Positions 38,461 through 50,100 of a DNA stretch of 64,000 nucleotides are shown piece by piece. The notes under the pieces are model-generated. The model had not been told where the DNA came from, made no database searches, and saw only the letters and a list, made by a program, of their open reading frames with translations. Source of the stretch: Gordius sp. MW1 (taxonomy: Eukaryota > Nematomorpha > Gordioida > Gordea > Gordiidae); NCBI GenBank assembly GCA_964036665.1, contig OZ038533.1, positions 8,826,413-8,890,412 of the forward strand, given 5' to 3'. The stretch's first letter is position 1, and the number at the start of each line of letters is the position of its first letter. The position numbers and the translations under genes are program-made.

Positions 38461-39671
38461 ATCGAAAAAAATAAATATTTTTACCTCAAAATTTTTCACA
38501 TATTTTTCTTTGAACCGTATTCATCCGATGAAAGTTGTCGTTTTCACGTGGTTTCTATGATCCCAAGTAAAAATTTATCAGAATCTAAAAACTATTACTT
38601 TGAAATCATGATCGCATAGAGCAGTTTTAAAAAATTAAGCACTCACGTTGCGATACAACAAACTAATCGCAACAATAAAACGTTGTCTTTTGTCAAAATG
38701 ATAGTTCTCGCAGCTTAAAACCTCTTTTCGGAAGTCAATCGAGGATAATAGGATTCTCAAATTGGCTTACTTTTATATATTTTTTCATGCTCTTTCACAT
38801 AGAATCGAAAAAAATAAATATTTTTACCTCAAAATTTTTAACATATTTTTCTTTGAACCGTATTCATCCGATGAAAGTTGTCGTTTTCACGTGGTTTCTA
38901 TGATCCCAAGTAAAAATTTATCAGAATCTAAAAACTATTACTTTGAAATCATGATCGCATAGAGCAGTTTTAAAAAATTAAGCACTCACGTTGCGATACA
39001 ACAAACTAATCGCAACAATAAAACGTTGTCTTTTGTCAAAATGATAGTTCTCGCAGCTTAAAACCTCTTTTCGGAAGTCAATCGAGGATAATAGGATTCT
39101 CAAATTGGCTTACTTTTATATATTTTTTCATGCTCTTTCACATAGAATCGAAAAAAATAAATATTTTTACCTCAAAATTTTTAACATATTTTTCTTTGAA
39201 CCGTATTTATCCGATGAAAGTTGTCGTTTTCACGTGGTTTCTATGATCCCAAGTAAAAATTTATCAGAATCTAAAAACTATTACTTTGAAATCATAATCG
39301 CATAGAGCAGTTTTAAAAAGTAAGCACTCACGTTGCGATACAACAAACTAATCGCAACAATAAAACGTTGTCTTTTGTCAAAATGATAGTTCTCGCAGCT
39401 TAAAACCTCTTTTCGGAAGTCAATCGAGGATAATAGGATTCTCAAATTGGCTTACTTTTATATATTTTTTCATGCTCTTTCACATAGAATCAAAAAAAAT
39501 AAATATTTTTACCTCAAAATTTTTCACATATTTTTCTTTGAACCGTATTCATCCGATGAAAGTTGTCGTTTTCACGTGGTTTCTATGATCCCAAGTAAAA
39601 ATTTATCAGAATCTAAAATCTACTTTGAAATCATGATCGCATAGAGCAGTTTTAAAAAATTAAGCACTCAC

Positions 39672-39698
39672 GTTGCGATACAACAAACTAATCGCAAC
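39672..39698. repeat. 8-bp inverted repeat with 11-nt loop in the monomer
   Basis: GTTGCGAT at 39672-39679 and ATCGCAAC at 39691-39698 are exact reverse complements separated by 11 nt (ACAACAAACTA). The element is present in nearly every monomer of both arms; in the left arm it reads TTGCGATTAG to TATCGCAACG. It is a candidate hairpin or cruciform, or a site for a dimeric DNA-binding protein. Exceptions are clustered: GTTCAGATTAG near 2415 and 3448, and GCGAAACAAC with CGCACC near 44148, 45503 and 50299. Confidence 0.85.
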
Positions 39699-39712
39699 AA
39701 TAAAACGTTGTC

Positions 39713-39723
39713 TTTTGTCAAAA
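39713..39723. repeat. Short dyad TTTTGTCAAAA in the monomer
   Basis: TTTTG, a central T, then CAAAA: a perfect 5-bp dyad around one base. It is widely conserved in both arms; the left arm reads TTTTGACAAAA. The 5-bp deletion found in many distal right-arm monomers (CGTTGTCTTTTGTC to CGTTTTGTC) removes bases just before it and leaves the dyad intact. A binding role is unproven. Confidence 0.7.
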
Positions 39724-39794
39724 TGATAGTTCTCGCAGCTTAAAACCTCTTTTCGGAAGTCAATCGAGGATAATAGGATTCTCAAATTGGCTTA

Positions 39795-39878
39795 CTTTTA
39801 TATATTTTTTCATGCTCTTTCACATAGAATCGAAAAAAATAAATATTTTTACCTCAAAATTTTTCACATATTTTTCTT
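39795..39878. repeat. AT-tract-rich middle segment of the monomer
   Basis: This stretch of about 84 bases is far richer in A and T than the rest of the monomer and contains runs such as TATATATTTTTT, A7, TATTTTTA, AAAATTTTT and ATTTTTC. Several tracts lie about 12 bp apart. It is the least length-stable part of the monomer: A7 varies between about 6 and 10, TATATATTTTTTC becomes TATTTTTTTTTC or TATATATTTTC, and AAAAAATAAAATA replaces AAAAAAATAAATA in some subfamilies. It could favour DNA bending, which is inference. Confidence 0.6.
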
Positions 39879-39887
39879 TGAACCGTA

Positions 39888-39900
39888 TTCATCCGATGAA
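39888..39900. repeat. 13-bp dyad TTCATCCGATGAA in the monomer
   Basis: TTCATC and GATGAA are exact reverse complements around a central C. It is present in most monomers of both arms. Exceptions include CATGCGATG near 24775, CCGATCAAAG near 37494, 42304 and 48456, GTATTCCGATG near 44698 and 46053, and ATCCGAATATAG near 16862 and 20303. The plus-oriented side of the 15.8 kb junction begins at this element. Confidence 0.75.
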
Positions 39901-39974
39901 AGTTGTCGTTTTCAGACGTGGTTTCTATGATCCCAAGTAAAAATTTATCAGAATCTAAAAACTATTACTTTGAA

Positions 39975-39982
39975 ATCATGAT
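39975..39982. repeat. ATCATGAT palindrome in the monomer
   Basis: A perfect 8-bp palindrome inside GAAATCATGATCGCATAG. It is one of the most constant landmarks across both arms. Changes are rare, for example CATGCTGGCAT near 43768, 45121 and 49918, and ATTATGATC near 57774 and 58456. Confidence 0.6.
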
Positions 39983-40703
39983 CGCATAGAGCAGTTTTCA
40001 AAAATTAAGCACTCACGTTGCGATACAACAAACTAATCGCAACAATAAATCGTTGTCTTTTGTCAAAATGATAATTCTCGCAGCTTAAAACCTCTTTTCG
40101 GAAGTCAATCGAGGATAATAGGAATCTCAAATTGGCTTACTTTTATATATTTTTTCATGCTCTTTCACATAGAATCAAAAAAAATAAATATTTTTGCCTC
40201 AAAATTTTTCACATATTTTTCTTAGAACCGTATTCATCCGATGAAAGTTGTCGTTTTCAGACGTGGTTTCTATGATCCCAAGTAAAAATTTATCAGAATC
40301 TAAAAACTATTACTTTGAAATCATGATCGCATAGAGCAGTTTTCAAAAATTAAGCACTCACGTTGCGATACAACAAACTAATCGCAACAATAAATCGTTG
40401 TCTTTTGTCAAAATGATAGTTCTCGCAGCTTAAAACCTCTTTTCGGAAGTCAATCGAGGATAATAGGAATCTCAAATTGGCTTACTTTTATATATTTTTT
40501 CATGCTCTTTCACATAGAATCAAAAAAAATAAATATTTTTGCCTCAAAATTTTTCACATATTTTTCTTTGAACCGTATTCATCCGATGAAAGTTGTCGTT
40601 TTCAGACGTGGTTTCTATGATCCCAAGTAAAAATTTATCAGAATCTAAAAACTATTACTTTGAAATCATGATCGCATAGAGAAGTTTTAAAAAATTAAGC
40701 ACT

Positions 40704-43700
40704 CACGTTGCGATACAACAAACTAATCGCAACAATAAATCGTTGTCTTTTGTCAAAATGATAGTTCTCGCAGCTTAAAACCTCTTTTCGGAAGTCAATC
40801 GAGGATAATAGGATCCTCAAATTGGCTTACTTTTATATATTTTTTCATGCTCTTTCACATAGAATCGAAAAAATAAAATATTTTTACCTCAAAATTTTTC
40901 ACATATTTTTCTTTGAACCGTATTCATCCGATGAAAGTTGTCGTTTTCTGACGTGGTTTCTATGATCCCAAGTAAAAATTTATCAGAATCTAAAAACTAT
41001 TACTTTGAAATCATGATCGCATAGAGCAGTTTTCAAAAATTAAGCACTCACGTTGCGATACAACAAACTAATCGCAACAATAAAACGTTGTCTTTTGTCA
41101 AAATGATAGTTCTCGCAGCTTAAAACCTCTTTTCGGAAGTCAATCGAGGATAATAGGATTCTCAAATTGGCTTACTTTTAAATATTTTTTCATGCTCTTT
41201 CACATAGAATCGAAAAAAATAAATATTTTTACCTCAAAATTTTTGACATATTTTTCTTTGAACCGTATTCATCCGATGAAAGTTGTCGTTTTCAGACGTG
41301 GTTTCTATGATCCCAAGTAAAAATTTATCAGAATCTAAAATCTATTACTTTGAAATCATGATCGCATAGAGCAGTTTTCAAAAATTAAGCACTCACGTTG
41401 CGATACAACAAACTAATCGCAACAATAAATCGTTGTCTTTTGTCAAAATGATAGTTCTCGCAGCTTAAAACCTCTTTTCGGAAGTCAATCGAGGATAATA
41501 GGATTCTCAAATTGGCTTACTTTTATATATTTTTTCATGCTCTTTCACATAGAATCGAAAAAAATTAATATTTTTACCTCAAAATTTTTCACATTTTCTT
41601 TGAACCGTATTCATCCGATGAAAGTTGTCGTTTTCAGACGTGGTTTCTATGATCCCAAGTAAAAATTTATCATAATCTAAAAACTATTACTTTGAAATCA
41701 TGATCGCATAGAGCAGTTTTCAAAAATTAAGCACTCATGTTGCGATACAACAAACTAATCGCAACAATAAAATGTTGTCTTTTGTCAAAATGATAGTTCT
41801 CGCAGCTTAAAACCTCTAATCGGAAGTCAATCGAGGATAATAGGATTCTCAAATTTGCTATCTTTTATATATTTTCATGCTCTTTCACATAGAATCGAAA
41901 AAAATAAATATTTTTACCTCAAAATTTATCACATATTTTTCTTTGAACCGTATTCATCCGATGAAAGTTGTCGTTTTCAGACGTGTATTCTATGATCCCA
42001 AGTAAAAATTTATCAGAATCTAATAACTATTACTTTGAAATCATGATCGCATAGAGCAGTTTTCAAAAATTAAGCACTCACGTTGCGATACAACAAACTA
42101 ATCGCAACAATAAAACGTTGTCTTTTGTCAAAATGATAGTTCTCGCAGCTTAAAACCTCTTTTCGGAAGTCAATCGAGGATAATAGGATTCTCAAATTGA
42201 CTTACTTTTATATATTTTTTCATGCTCTTTCACATAGAATCGAAAAAAATAAATATTTTTACCTCAAAATTTTTCACATATTTTTCTTTGAACCGTATTC
42301 ATCCGATCAAAGTTGTCGTTTTCAGACGTGGTTTCTATGATCCCAAGTAAAAATTTATCAGAATCTAAAAACTATTACTTTGAAATCATGATCGCATAGA
42401 GCAGTTTTCAAAAATTAAGCACTCACGTTGCGATACAACAAACTAATCGCAACAATAAATCGTTGTCTTTTGCCAAAATGATAGTTCTCGCAGCTTAAAA
42501 CCTCTTTTCGGAAGTCAATCGAGGATAATAGGAATCTCAAATTGGCTTACTTTTATATATTTTTTCATGCTCTTTCACATAGAATCAAAAAAAATAAATA
42601 TTTTTGCCTCAAAATTTTTCACATATTTTTCTTTGAACCGTATTCATCCGATGAAAGTTGTCGTTTTCAGACGTGGTTTCTATGATCCCAAGTAAAAATT
42701 TATCAGAATCTAAAAACTATTACTTTGAAATCATGATCGCATAAAGCAGTTTTCAAAAATTAAGCACTCACGTTGCGATACAACAAACTAATCGCAACAA
42801 TAAAACGTTGTCTTTTGTCAAAATGATAGTTCTCGCAGCTTAAAACCTCTTTTCGGAAGTCAATCGAGGATAATAGGATTCTCAAATTGGCTTACTTTTA
42901 TATATTTTTTCATGCTCTTTCACATAGAATCAAAAAAAATAAATATTTTTACCTCAAAATTTTTCACATATTTTTCTTTGAACCGTATTCATCCGATGAA
43001 AGTTGTCGTTTTCAGTGGTTTCTATGATCCCAAGTAAAAAATTTATCAGAATCTAAAAACTATTACTTTGAAATCATGATCGCATAGAGCAGTTTTCAAA
43101 AATTAAGCACTCACGTTGCGATACAACAAACTAATCGCAACAATAAAACGTTGTCTTTTGTCAAAATGATAATTCTCGCAGCTTAAAACCTCTTTTCGGA
43201 AGTCAATCGACGATAATAGGATTCTCAAATTGGCTTACTTTTATATATTTTTTCATGCTCTTTCACATAGAATTGAAAAAAATAAATATTTTTACCTCAA
43301 AATTTTTCACATATTTTTCTTTGAACCGTATTCATCCGATGAAAGTTGTCGTTTTCAGACGTGGTTTCTATGATCCCAAGTAAAAATTTATCAGAATCTA
43401 AAAACTATTACTTTGAAATCATGATCGCATAGAGCAGTTTTCAAAAATTAAGCACTCACGTTGCGATACAACAAACTAATCGCAACAATAAATCGTTGTC
43501 TTTTGTCAAAATGATAGTTCTCGCAGCTTAAAACCTCTTTTCGGAAGTCAATCGAGGATAATAGGAATCTCAAATTGGCTTACTTTTATATATTTTTTCA
43601 TGCTCTTTCACATAGAATCAAAAAAAATAAATATTTTTGCCTCAAAATTTTTCACATATTTTTCTTTGCACCGTATTCATCCGATGAAAGTTGTCGTTTT

Positions 43701-44973
43701 CAGACCTGGTTTCTATGATCCCAAGTAAAAATTTATCAGAATCTAAAAACCATTACTTTGAAATCATGCTGGCATAGAGCAGTTTTCAAAAATTAAGCAC
43801 TCACGTTGCGATACAACAAACTAATCGCAACAATAAAACGTTGTCTTTTGTCAAAATGATAGTTCTCGCAGCTTAAAACCTCTTTTCGGAAGTCAATCGA
43901 GGATAATAGGATTCTCAAATTGGCTTACTTTTATATATTTTTTCATGCTCTTTCACATAGAATCGAAAAAAATAAATATTTTTACCTCAAAATTTTTAAC
44001 ATATTTTTCTTTGAACCGTATTCATCCGATGAAAGTTGTCGTTTTCACGTGGTTTCTATGATCCCAAGTAAAAATTTATCAGAATCTAAAAACTATTACT
44101 TTGAAATCATGATCGCATAGAGCAGTTTTTAAAAATTAAGCACTCACGTTGCGAAACAACAAACTAATCGCACCAATAAAACGTTGTCTTTTGTCAAAAT
44201 GATAGTTCTCGCAGCTTAAAACCTCTTTTCGGAAGTCAATCGAGGATAATAGGATTCTCAAATTGGCTTACTTTTATATATTTTTTCATGCTCTTTCACA
44301 TAGAATCGAAAAAAATAAATATTTTTACCTCAAAATTTTTCACATATTTTTCTTTGAACCGTATTCATCCGATGAAAGTTGTCGTTTTCAGACGTGGTTT
44401 CTATGATCCCAAGTAAAAATTTATCAGAATCTAAAAACTATTACTTTGAAATCATGATCGCATAGAGCAGTTTTCAAAAATTAATGACTCACGTTGCGAT
44501 ATAACAAACTAATCGCAACTTGTCTTTTGTCAAAATGATAATTCTCGCAGCTTAAAACTTCTTTTCGGAAGTCAATCAAGGATAATAGGATTCTCAAATT
44601 GGCTTACCTTTATATATTTTTTCATGCTCTTTCACATAGAATCGAAAAAAATAAATATTTTTACCTCAAAATTTTTCACATATTTTTCTTTGAACCGTAT
44701 TCCGATGAAAGTTGTCGTTTTCAGACGTGGTTTCTATGATCCCAAGTAAAGATTTATCAGAATCTAAAAACTAACTTTGAAATCATGATCGCATAGAGCA
44801 GTTTTCAAAAATTAATGACTCACGTTGCGATATAACAAACTAATCGCAACTTGTCTTTTGTCAAAATGATAATTCTCGCAGCTTAAAACTTCTTTTCGGA
44901 AGTCAATCAAGGATAATAGGATTCTCAAATTGGCTTACTTTTATATATTTTTTCATGCTCTTTCACATAGAAT
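40704..44973 (+). repeat. Long duplicated block (~6.15-6.49 kb period), copy 1
   Basis: Landmarks 40704, 41049, 42079, 42424, 42769, 43112, 43457, 43802, 44145 and 44490 correspond to 47198, 47543, 48231, 48576, 48921, 49263, 49608, 49953, 50296 and 50984. Offsets are 6,494 at both ends and 6,151-6,152 in the middle. The middle offset is one monomer shorter because one monomer was lost in the second copy, and it returns to 6,494 because one was gained. Confidence 0.85.
41470..43272 (+). repeat. 14-mer-spaced higher-order repeat (4,810 bp period), copy 2
   Basis: Second copy of 36660-38460. Private changes include AATTTATCAC, ATCTAATAAC, AAATTGACTTAC, TTTTGCCAAAATG and CATAAAGCAG. Most of these are inherited by the third version near 47.9-49.4 kb (seen there at 48077, 48173, 48349 and 48621; CATAAAGCAG is not), which gives the order of copying. 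Confidence 0.87.
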
Positions 44974-44974
44974 C
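43620..44974 (+). repeat. 4-mer higher-order repeat (1,355 bp), copy 1
   Basis: Landmarks 43802, 44145, 44490 and 44821 recur at 45157, 45500, 45845 and 46176, each shifted by exactly 1,355 bp. The markers are TTTGCACCG with AGACCTGG and CATGCTGGCAT; CACGTGG without GAC, with GCGAAACAAC; TTAATGACTC with CGCAACTTGTC; and GTATTCCGATG with CTAACTTTG. Confidence 0.93.
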
Positions 44975-46329
44975 AAAAAAAATAAATATTTTTGCCTCAA
45001 AATTTTTCACATATTTTTCTTTGCACCGTATTCATCCGATGAAAGTTGTCGTTTTCAGACCTGGTTTCTATGATCCCAAGTAAAAATTTATCAGAATCTA
45101 AAAACCATTACTTTGAAATCATGCTGGCATAGAGCAGTTTTCAAAAATTAAGCACTCACGTTGCGATACAACAAACTAATCGCAACAATAAAACGTTGTC
45201 TTTTGTCAAAATGATAGTTCTCGCAGCTTAAAACCTCTTTTCGGAAGTCAATCGAGGATAATAGGATTCTCAAATTGGCTTACTTTTATATATTTTTTCA
45301 TGCTCTTTCACATAGAATCGAAAAAAATAAATATTTTTACCTCAAAATTTTTAACATATTTTTCTTTGAACCGTATTCATCCGATGAAAGTTGTCGTTTT
45401 CACGTGGTTTCTATGATCCCAAGTAAAAATTTATCAGAATCTAAAAACTATTACTTTGAAATCATGATCGCATAGAGCAGTTTTTAAAAATTAAGCACTC
45501 ACGTTGCGAAACAACAAACTAATCGCACCAATAAAACGTTGTCTTTTGTCAAAATGATAGTTCTCGCAGCTTAAAACCTCTTTTCGGAAGTCAATCGAGG
45601 ATAATAGGATTCTCAAATTGGCTTACTTTTATATATTTTTTCATGCTCTTTCACATAGAATCGAAAAAAATAAATATTTTTACCTCAAAATTTTTCACAT
45701 ATTTTTCTTTGAACCGTATTCATCCGATGAAAGTTGTCGTTTTCAGACGTGGTTTCTATGATCCCAAGTAAAAATTTATCAGAATCTAAAAACTATTACT
45801 TTGAAATCATGATCGCATAGAGCAGTTTTCAAAAATTAATGACTCACGTTGCGATATAACAAACTAATCGCAACTTGTCTTTTGTCAAAATGATAATTCT
45901 CGCAGCTTAAAACTTCTTTTCGGAAGTCAATCAAGGATAATAGGATTCTCAAATTGGCTTACCTTTATATATTTTTTCATGCTCTTTCACATAGAATCGA
46001 AAAAAATAAATATTTTTACCTCAAAATTTTTCACATATTTTTCTTTGAACCGTATTCCGATGAAAGTTGTCGTTTTCAGACGTGGTTTCTATGATCCCAA
46101 GTAAAGATTTATCAGAATCTAAAAACTAACTTTGAAATCATGATCGCATAGAGCAGTTTTCAAAAATTAAGCACTCACGTTGCGATACAACAAACTAATC
46201 GCAACAATAAAACGTTTTGTCAAAATGATAGTTCTCGCAGCTTAAAACCTCTTTTCGGAAGTCAATCGAGGATAATAGGATTCTCAAATTGGCTTACTTT
46301 TATATATTTTTTCATGCTCTTTCACATAG
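44975..46329 (+). repeat. 4-mer higher-order repeat (1,355 bp), copy 2
   Basis: Tandem copy of the preceding 4-mer, very similar by eye. It is absent from the corresponding place in the long block at 47.2-51.3 kb, so it is either a later local duplication or was lost there. Confidence 0.92.
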
Positions 46330-47197
46330 AATCGAAAAAAATAAATATTTTTACCTCAAAATTTTTCACATATTTTTCTTTTAACCGTATTCATCCGATG
46401 AAAGTTGTCGTTTTCAGACGTGGTTTCTATGATCCCAAGTAAAGATTTATCAGAATCTAAAAACTAACTTTGAAATCATGATCGCATAGAGCAGTTTTCA
46501 AAAATTAAGCACTCACGTTGCGATACAACAAACTAATCGCAACAATAAAACGTTGTCTTTTGTCAAAATGATAGTTCTCGCAGCTTAAAACCTCTTTTCG
46601 GAAGTCAATCGAGGATAATAGGATTCTCAAATTGGCTTACTTTTATATATTTTTTCATGCTCTTTCACATAGAATCAAAAAAATAAATATTTTTACCTCA
46701 AAATATTTCACATATTTTTCTTTGAACCGTATTCATCCGATGAAAGTTGTGGTTTTCAGACGTGGTTTCTATGATCCCAAGTAAAAATTTATCAGAATCT
46801 GAAAACTATTACTTTAAAATCATGATCGCATAGAGCCATTTTCAAAAATTAAGCACTCACGTTGCGATACAACAAACTAATCGCAACAATAAAACGTTTT
46901 GTCAAAATGATAGTTCTCGCAGCTTAAAACCTCTTTTCGGAAGTCAATCGAGGATAATAGGATTATCAAATTGGCTTACTTTTATATATTTTTTCATGCT
47001 CTTTCACATAGAATCGAAAAAAATTAATATTTTTACCTCAAAATTTTTCACATATTTTTCTTTGAACCGTATTCATCCGATGAAAGTTGTCGTTTTCAGA
47101 CGTGGTTTCTATGATCCCAAGTAAAAATTTATCAGAATCTAAAAACTATTACTTTGAAATCATGATCGCATAGAGAAGTTTTAAAAAATTAAGCACT

Positions 47198-50100
47198 CAC
47201 GTTGCGATACAACAAACTAATCGCAACAATAAATCGTTGTCTTTTGTCAAAATGATAGTTCTCGCAGCTTAAAACCTCTTTTCGGAAGTCAATCGAGGAT
47301 AATAGGATCCTCAAATTGGCTTACTTTTATATATTTTTTCATGCTCTTTCACATAGAATCGAAAAAATAAAATATTTTTACCTCAAAATTTTTCACATAT
47401 TTTTCTTTGAACCGTATTCATCCGATGAAAGTTGTCGTTTTCTGACGTGGTTTCTATGATCCCAAGTAAAAATTTATCAGAATCTAAAAACTATTACTTT
47501 GAAATCATGATCGCATAGAGCAGTTTTCAAAAATTAAGCACTCACGTTGCGATACAACAAACTAATCGCAACAATAAAACGTTGTCTTTTGTCAAAATGA
47601 TAGTTCTCGCAGCTTAAAACCTCTTTTCGGAAGTCAATCGAGGATAATAGGATTCTCAAATTGGCTTACTTTTATATATTTTTTCATGCTCTTTCACATA
47701 GAATCGAAAAAAATAAATATTTTTACCTCAAAATTTTTGACATATTTTTCTTTGAACCGTATTCATCCGATGAAAGTTGTCGTTTTCAGACGTGGTTTCT
47801 ATGATCCCAAGTAAAAATTTATCAGAATCTAAAATCTATTACTTTGAAATCATGATCGCATAGAGCAGTTTTCAAAAATTAAGCACTCATGTTGCGATAC
47901 AACAAACTAATCGCAACAATAAAATGTTGTCTTTTGTCAAAATGATAGTTCTCGCAGCTTAAAACCTCTAATCGGAAGTCAATCGAGGATAATAGGATTC
48001 TCAAATTTGCTATCTTTTATATATTTTCATGCTCTTTCACATAGAATCGAAAAAAATAAATATTTTTACCTCAAAATTTATCACATATTTTTCTTTGAAC
48101 CGTATTCATCCGAAGAAAGTTGTCGTTTTCAGACGTGTATTCTATGATCCCAAGTAAAAATTTATCAGAATCTAATAACTATTACTTTGAAATCATGATC
48201 GCATAGAGCAGTTTTCAAAAATTAAGCACTCACGTTGCGATACAACAAACTAATCGCAACAATAAAACGTTGTCTTTTGTCAAAATGATAGTTCTCGCAG
48301 CTTAAAACCTCTTTTCGGAAGTCAATCGAGGATAATAGGATTCTCAAATTGACTTACTTTTATATATTTTTTCATGCTCTTTCACATAGAATCGAAAAAA
48401 ATAAATATTTTTACCTCAAAATTTTTCACATATTTTTCTTTGAACCGTATTCATCCGATCAAAGTTGTCGTTTTCAGACGTGGTTTCTATGATCTCAAGT
48501 AAAAATTTATCAGAATCTAAAAACTATTACTTTGAAATCATGATCGCATAGAGCAGTTTTCAAAAATTAAGCACTCACGTTGCGATACAACAAACTAATC
48601 GCAACAATAAATCGTTGTCTTTTGCCAAAATGATAGTTCTCGCAGCTTAAAACCTCTTTTCGGAAGTCAATCGAGGATAATAGGAATCTCAAATTGGCTT
48701 ACTTTTATATATTTTTTCATGCTCTTTCACATAGAATCAAAAAAAATAAATATTTTTGCCTCAAAATTTTTCACATATTTTTCTTTGAACCGTATTCATC
48801 CGATGAAAGTTGTCGTTTTCAGACGTGGTTTCTATGATCCCAAGTAAAAATTTATCAGAATCTAAAAACTATTACTTTGAAATCATGATCGCATAGAGCA
48901 GTTTTCAAAAATTAAGCACTCACGTTGCGATACAACAAACTAATCGCAACAATAAAACGTTGTCTTTTGTCAAAATGATAGTTCTCGCAGCTTAAAACCT
49001 CTTTTCGGAAGTCAATCGAGGATAATAGGATTCTCAAATTGGCTTACTTTTATATATTTTTTCATGCTCTTTCACATAGAATCAAAAAAAATAAATATTT
49101 TTACCTCAAAATTTTTCACATATTTTTCTTTGAACCGTATTCATCCGATGAAAGTTGTCGTTTTCAGTGGTTTCTATGATCCCAAGTAAAAATTTATCAG
49201 AATCTAAAAACTATTACTTTGAAATCATGATCGCATAGAGCAGTTTTCAAAAATTAAGCACTCACGTTGCGATACAACAAACTAATCGCAACAATAAAAC
49301 GTTGTCTTTTGTCAAAATGATAATTCTCGCAGCTTAAAACCTCTTTTCGGAAGTCAATCGACGATAATAGGATTCTCAAATTGGCTTACTTTTATATATT
49401 TTTTCATGCTCTTTCACATAGAATTGAAAAAAATAAATATTTTTACCTCAAAATTTTTCACATATTTTTCTTTGAACCGTATTCATCCGATGAAAGTTGT
49501 CGTTTTCAGACGTGGTTTCTATGATCCCAAGTAAAAATTTATCAGAATCTAAAAACTATTACTTTGAAATCATGATCGCATAGAGCAGTTTTCAAAAATT
49601 AAGCACTCACGTTGCGATACAACAAACTAATCGCAACAATAAATCGTTGTCTTTTGTCAAAATGATAGTTCTCGCAGCTTAAAACCTCTTTTCGGAAGTC
49701 AATCGAGGATAATAGGAATCTCAAATTGGCTTACTTTTATATATTTTTTCATGCTCTTTCACATAGAATCAAAAAAAATAAATATTTTTGCCTCAAAATT
49801 TTTCACATATTTTTCTTTGCACCGTATTCATCCGATGAAAGTTGTCGTTTTCAGACGTGGTTTCTATGATCCCAAGTAAAAATTTATCAGAATCTAAAAA
49901 CCATTACTTTGAAATCATGCTGGCATAGAGCAGTTTTCAAAAATTAAGCACTCACGTTGCGATACAACAAACTAATCGCAACAATAAAACGTTGTCTTTT
50001 GTCAAAATGATAGTTCTCGCAGCTTAAAACCTCTTTTCGGAAGTCAATCGAGGATAATAGGATTCTCAAATTGGCTTACTTTTATATATTTTTTCATGCT

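Larger units (their letters stand above)
39669..40013 (+). repeat. Representative full-length monomer (345 bp)
   Basis: Chosen as a typical right-arm unit with none of the common deletions. In order it holds a GTTGCGAT/ATCGCAAC dyad, a TTTTGTCAAAA dyad, a relatively G+C-rich stretch (TTCTCGCAGC to CAATCGAGG), a very AT-rich middle with A- and T-tracts, a TTCATCCGATGAA dyad, a GTTGTCGTTTTCAGACGTGG segment, and an ATCATGATCGCATAG segment. By hand count it has 61 C and 45 G in 345 bases (30.7% G+C) and 13 CpG. There is no reading frame of gene-like quality. I could not match it to a satellite family I know by name. Confidence 0.9.
26710..48030 (+). repeat. Zone containing the CAAATTTGCTATC subfamily
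   Basis: Monomers in which CAAATTGGCTTACTTTTATATATTTTTTC is replaced by a form with CAAATTTGCTATC and a shortened T-tract occur near 26727, 28447, 30851, 31195, 33253, 33597, 37038, 41848 and 48001. They occur nowhere else in the window. Most also carry GACGTGTATTCTATG, and from 30.8 kb onward most carry CCTCTAATCGG. The distribution marks a local expansion. Confidence 0.85.
34960..49720 (+). repeat. Zone containing the AGGAATCTC / TTTTTGCCTC subfamily
   Basis: Monomers with AGGAATCTC, AATCAAAAAAAATAAATA and TTTTTGCCTC occur near 34963, 35308, 36000, 36346, 37720, 40120, 40466, 42530, 43564, 48684 and 49713. They are interleaved with ordinary monomers. An ATTCTC-converted relative lies near 44918. 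I did not see this type outside the zone. Confidence 0.83.

Noticed and set aside
39749-39770. Possible CENP-B box around TTTTCGGAAGTCAATCG
   Set aside because: It has TTCG at the right place, but the required central A and the CGGG part are not matched (T and ATCG instead). I see no other candidate in the monomer.
39669-40013. Origin of the monomer as a fused dimer of two ~172-bp halves
   Set aside because: Short matches exist (two GTTGTC boxes about 195 bp apart; TCATGCTCTTTCACATAG against TCATGATCGCATAG about 167 bp apart), but their offsets disagree and the halves do not align convincingly by eye.
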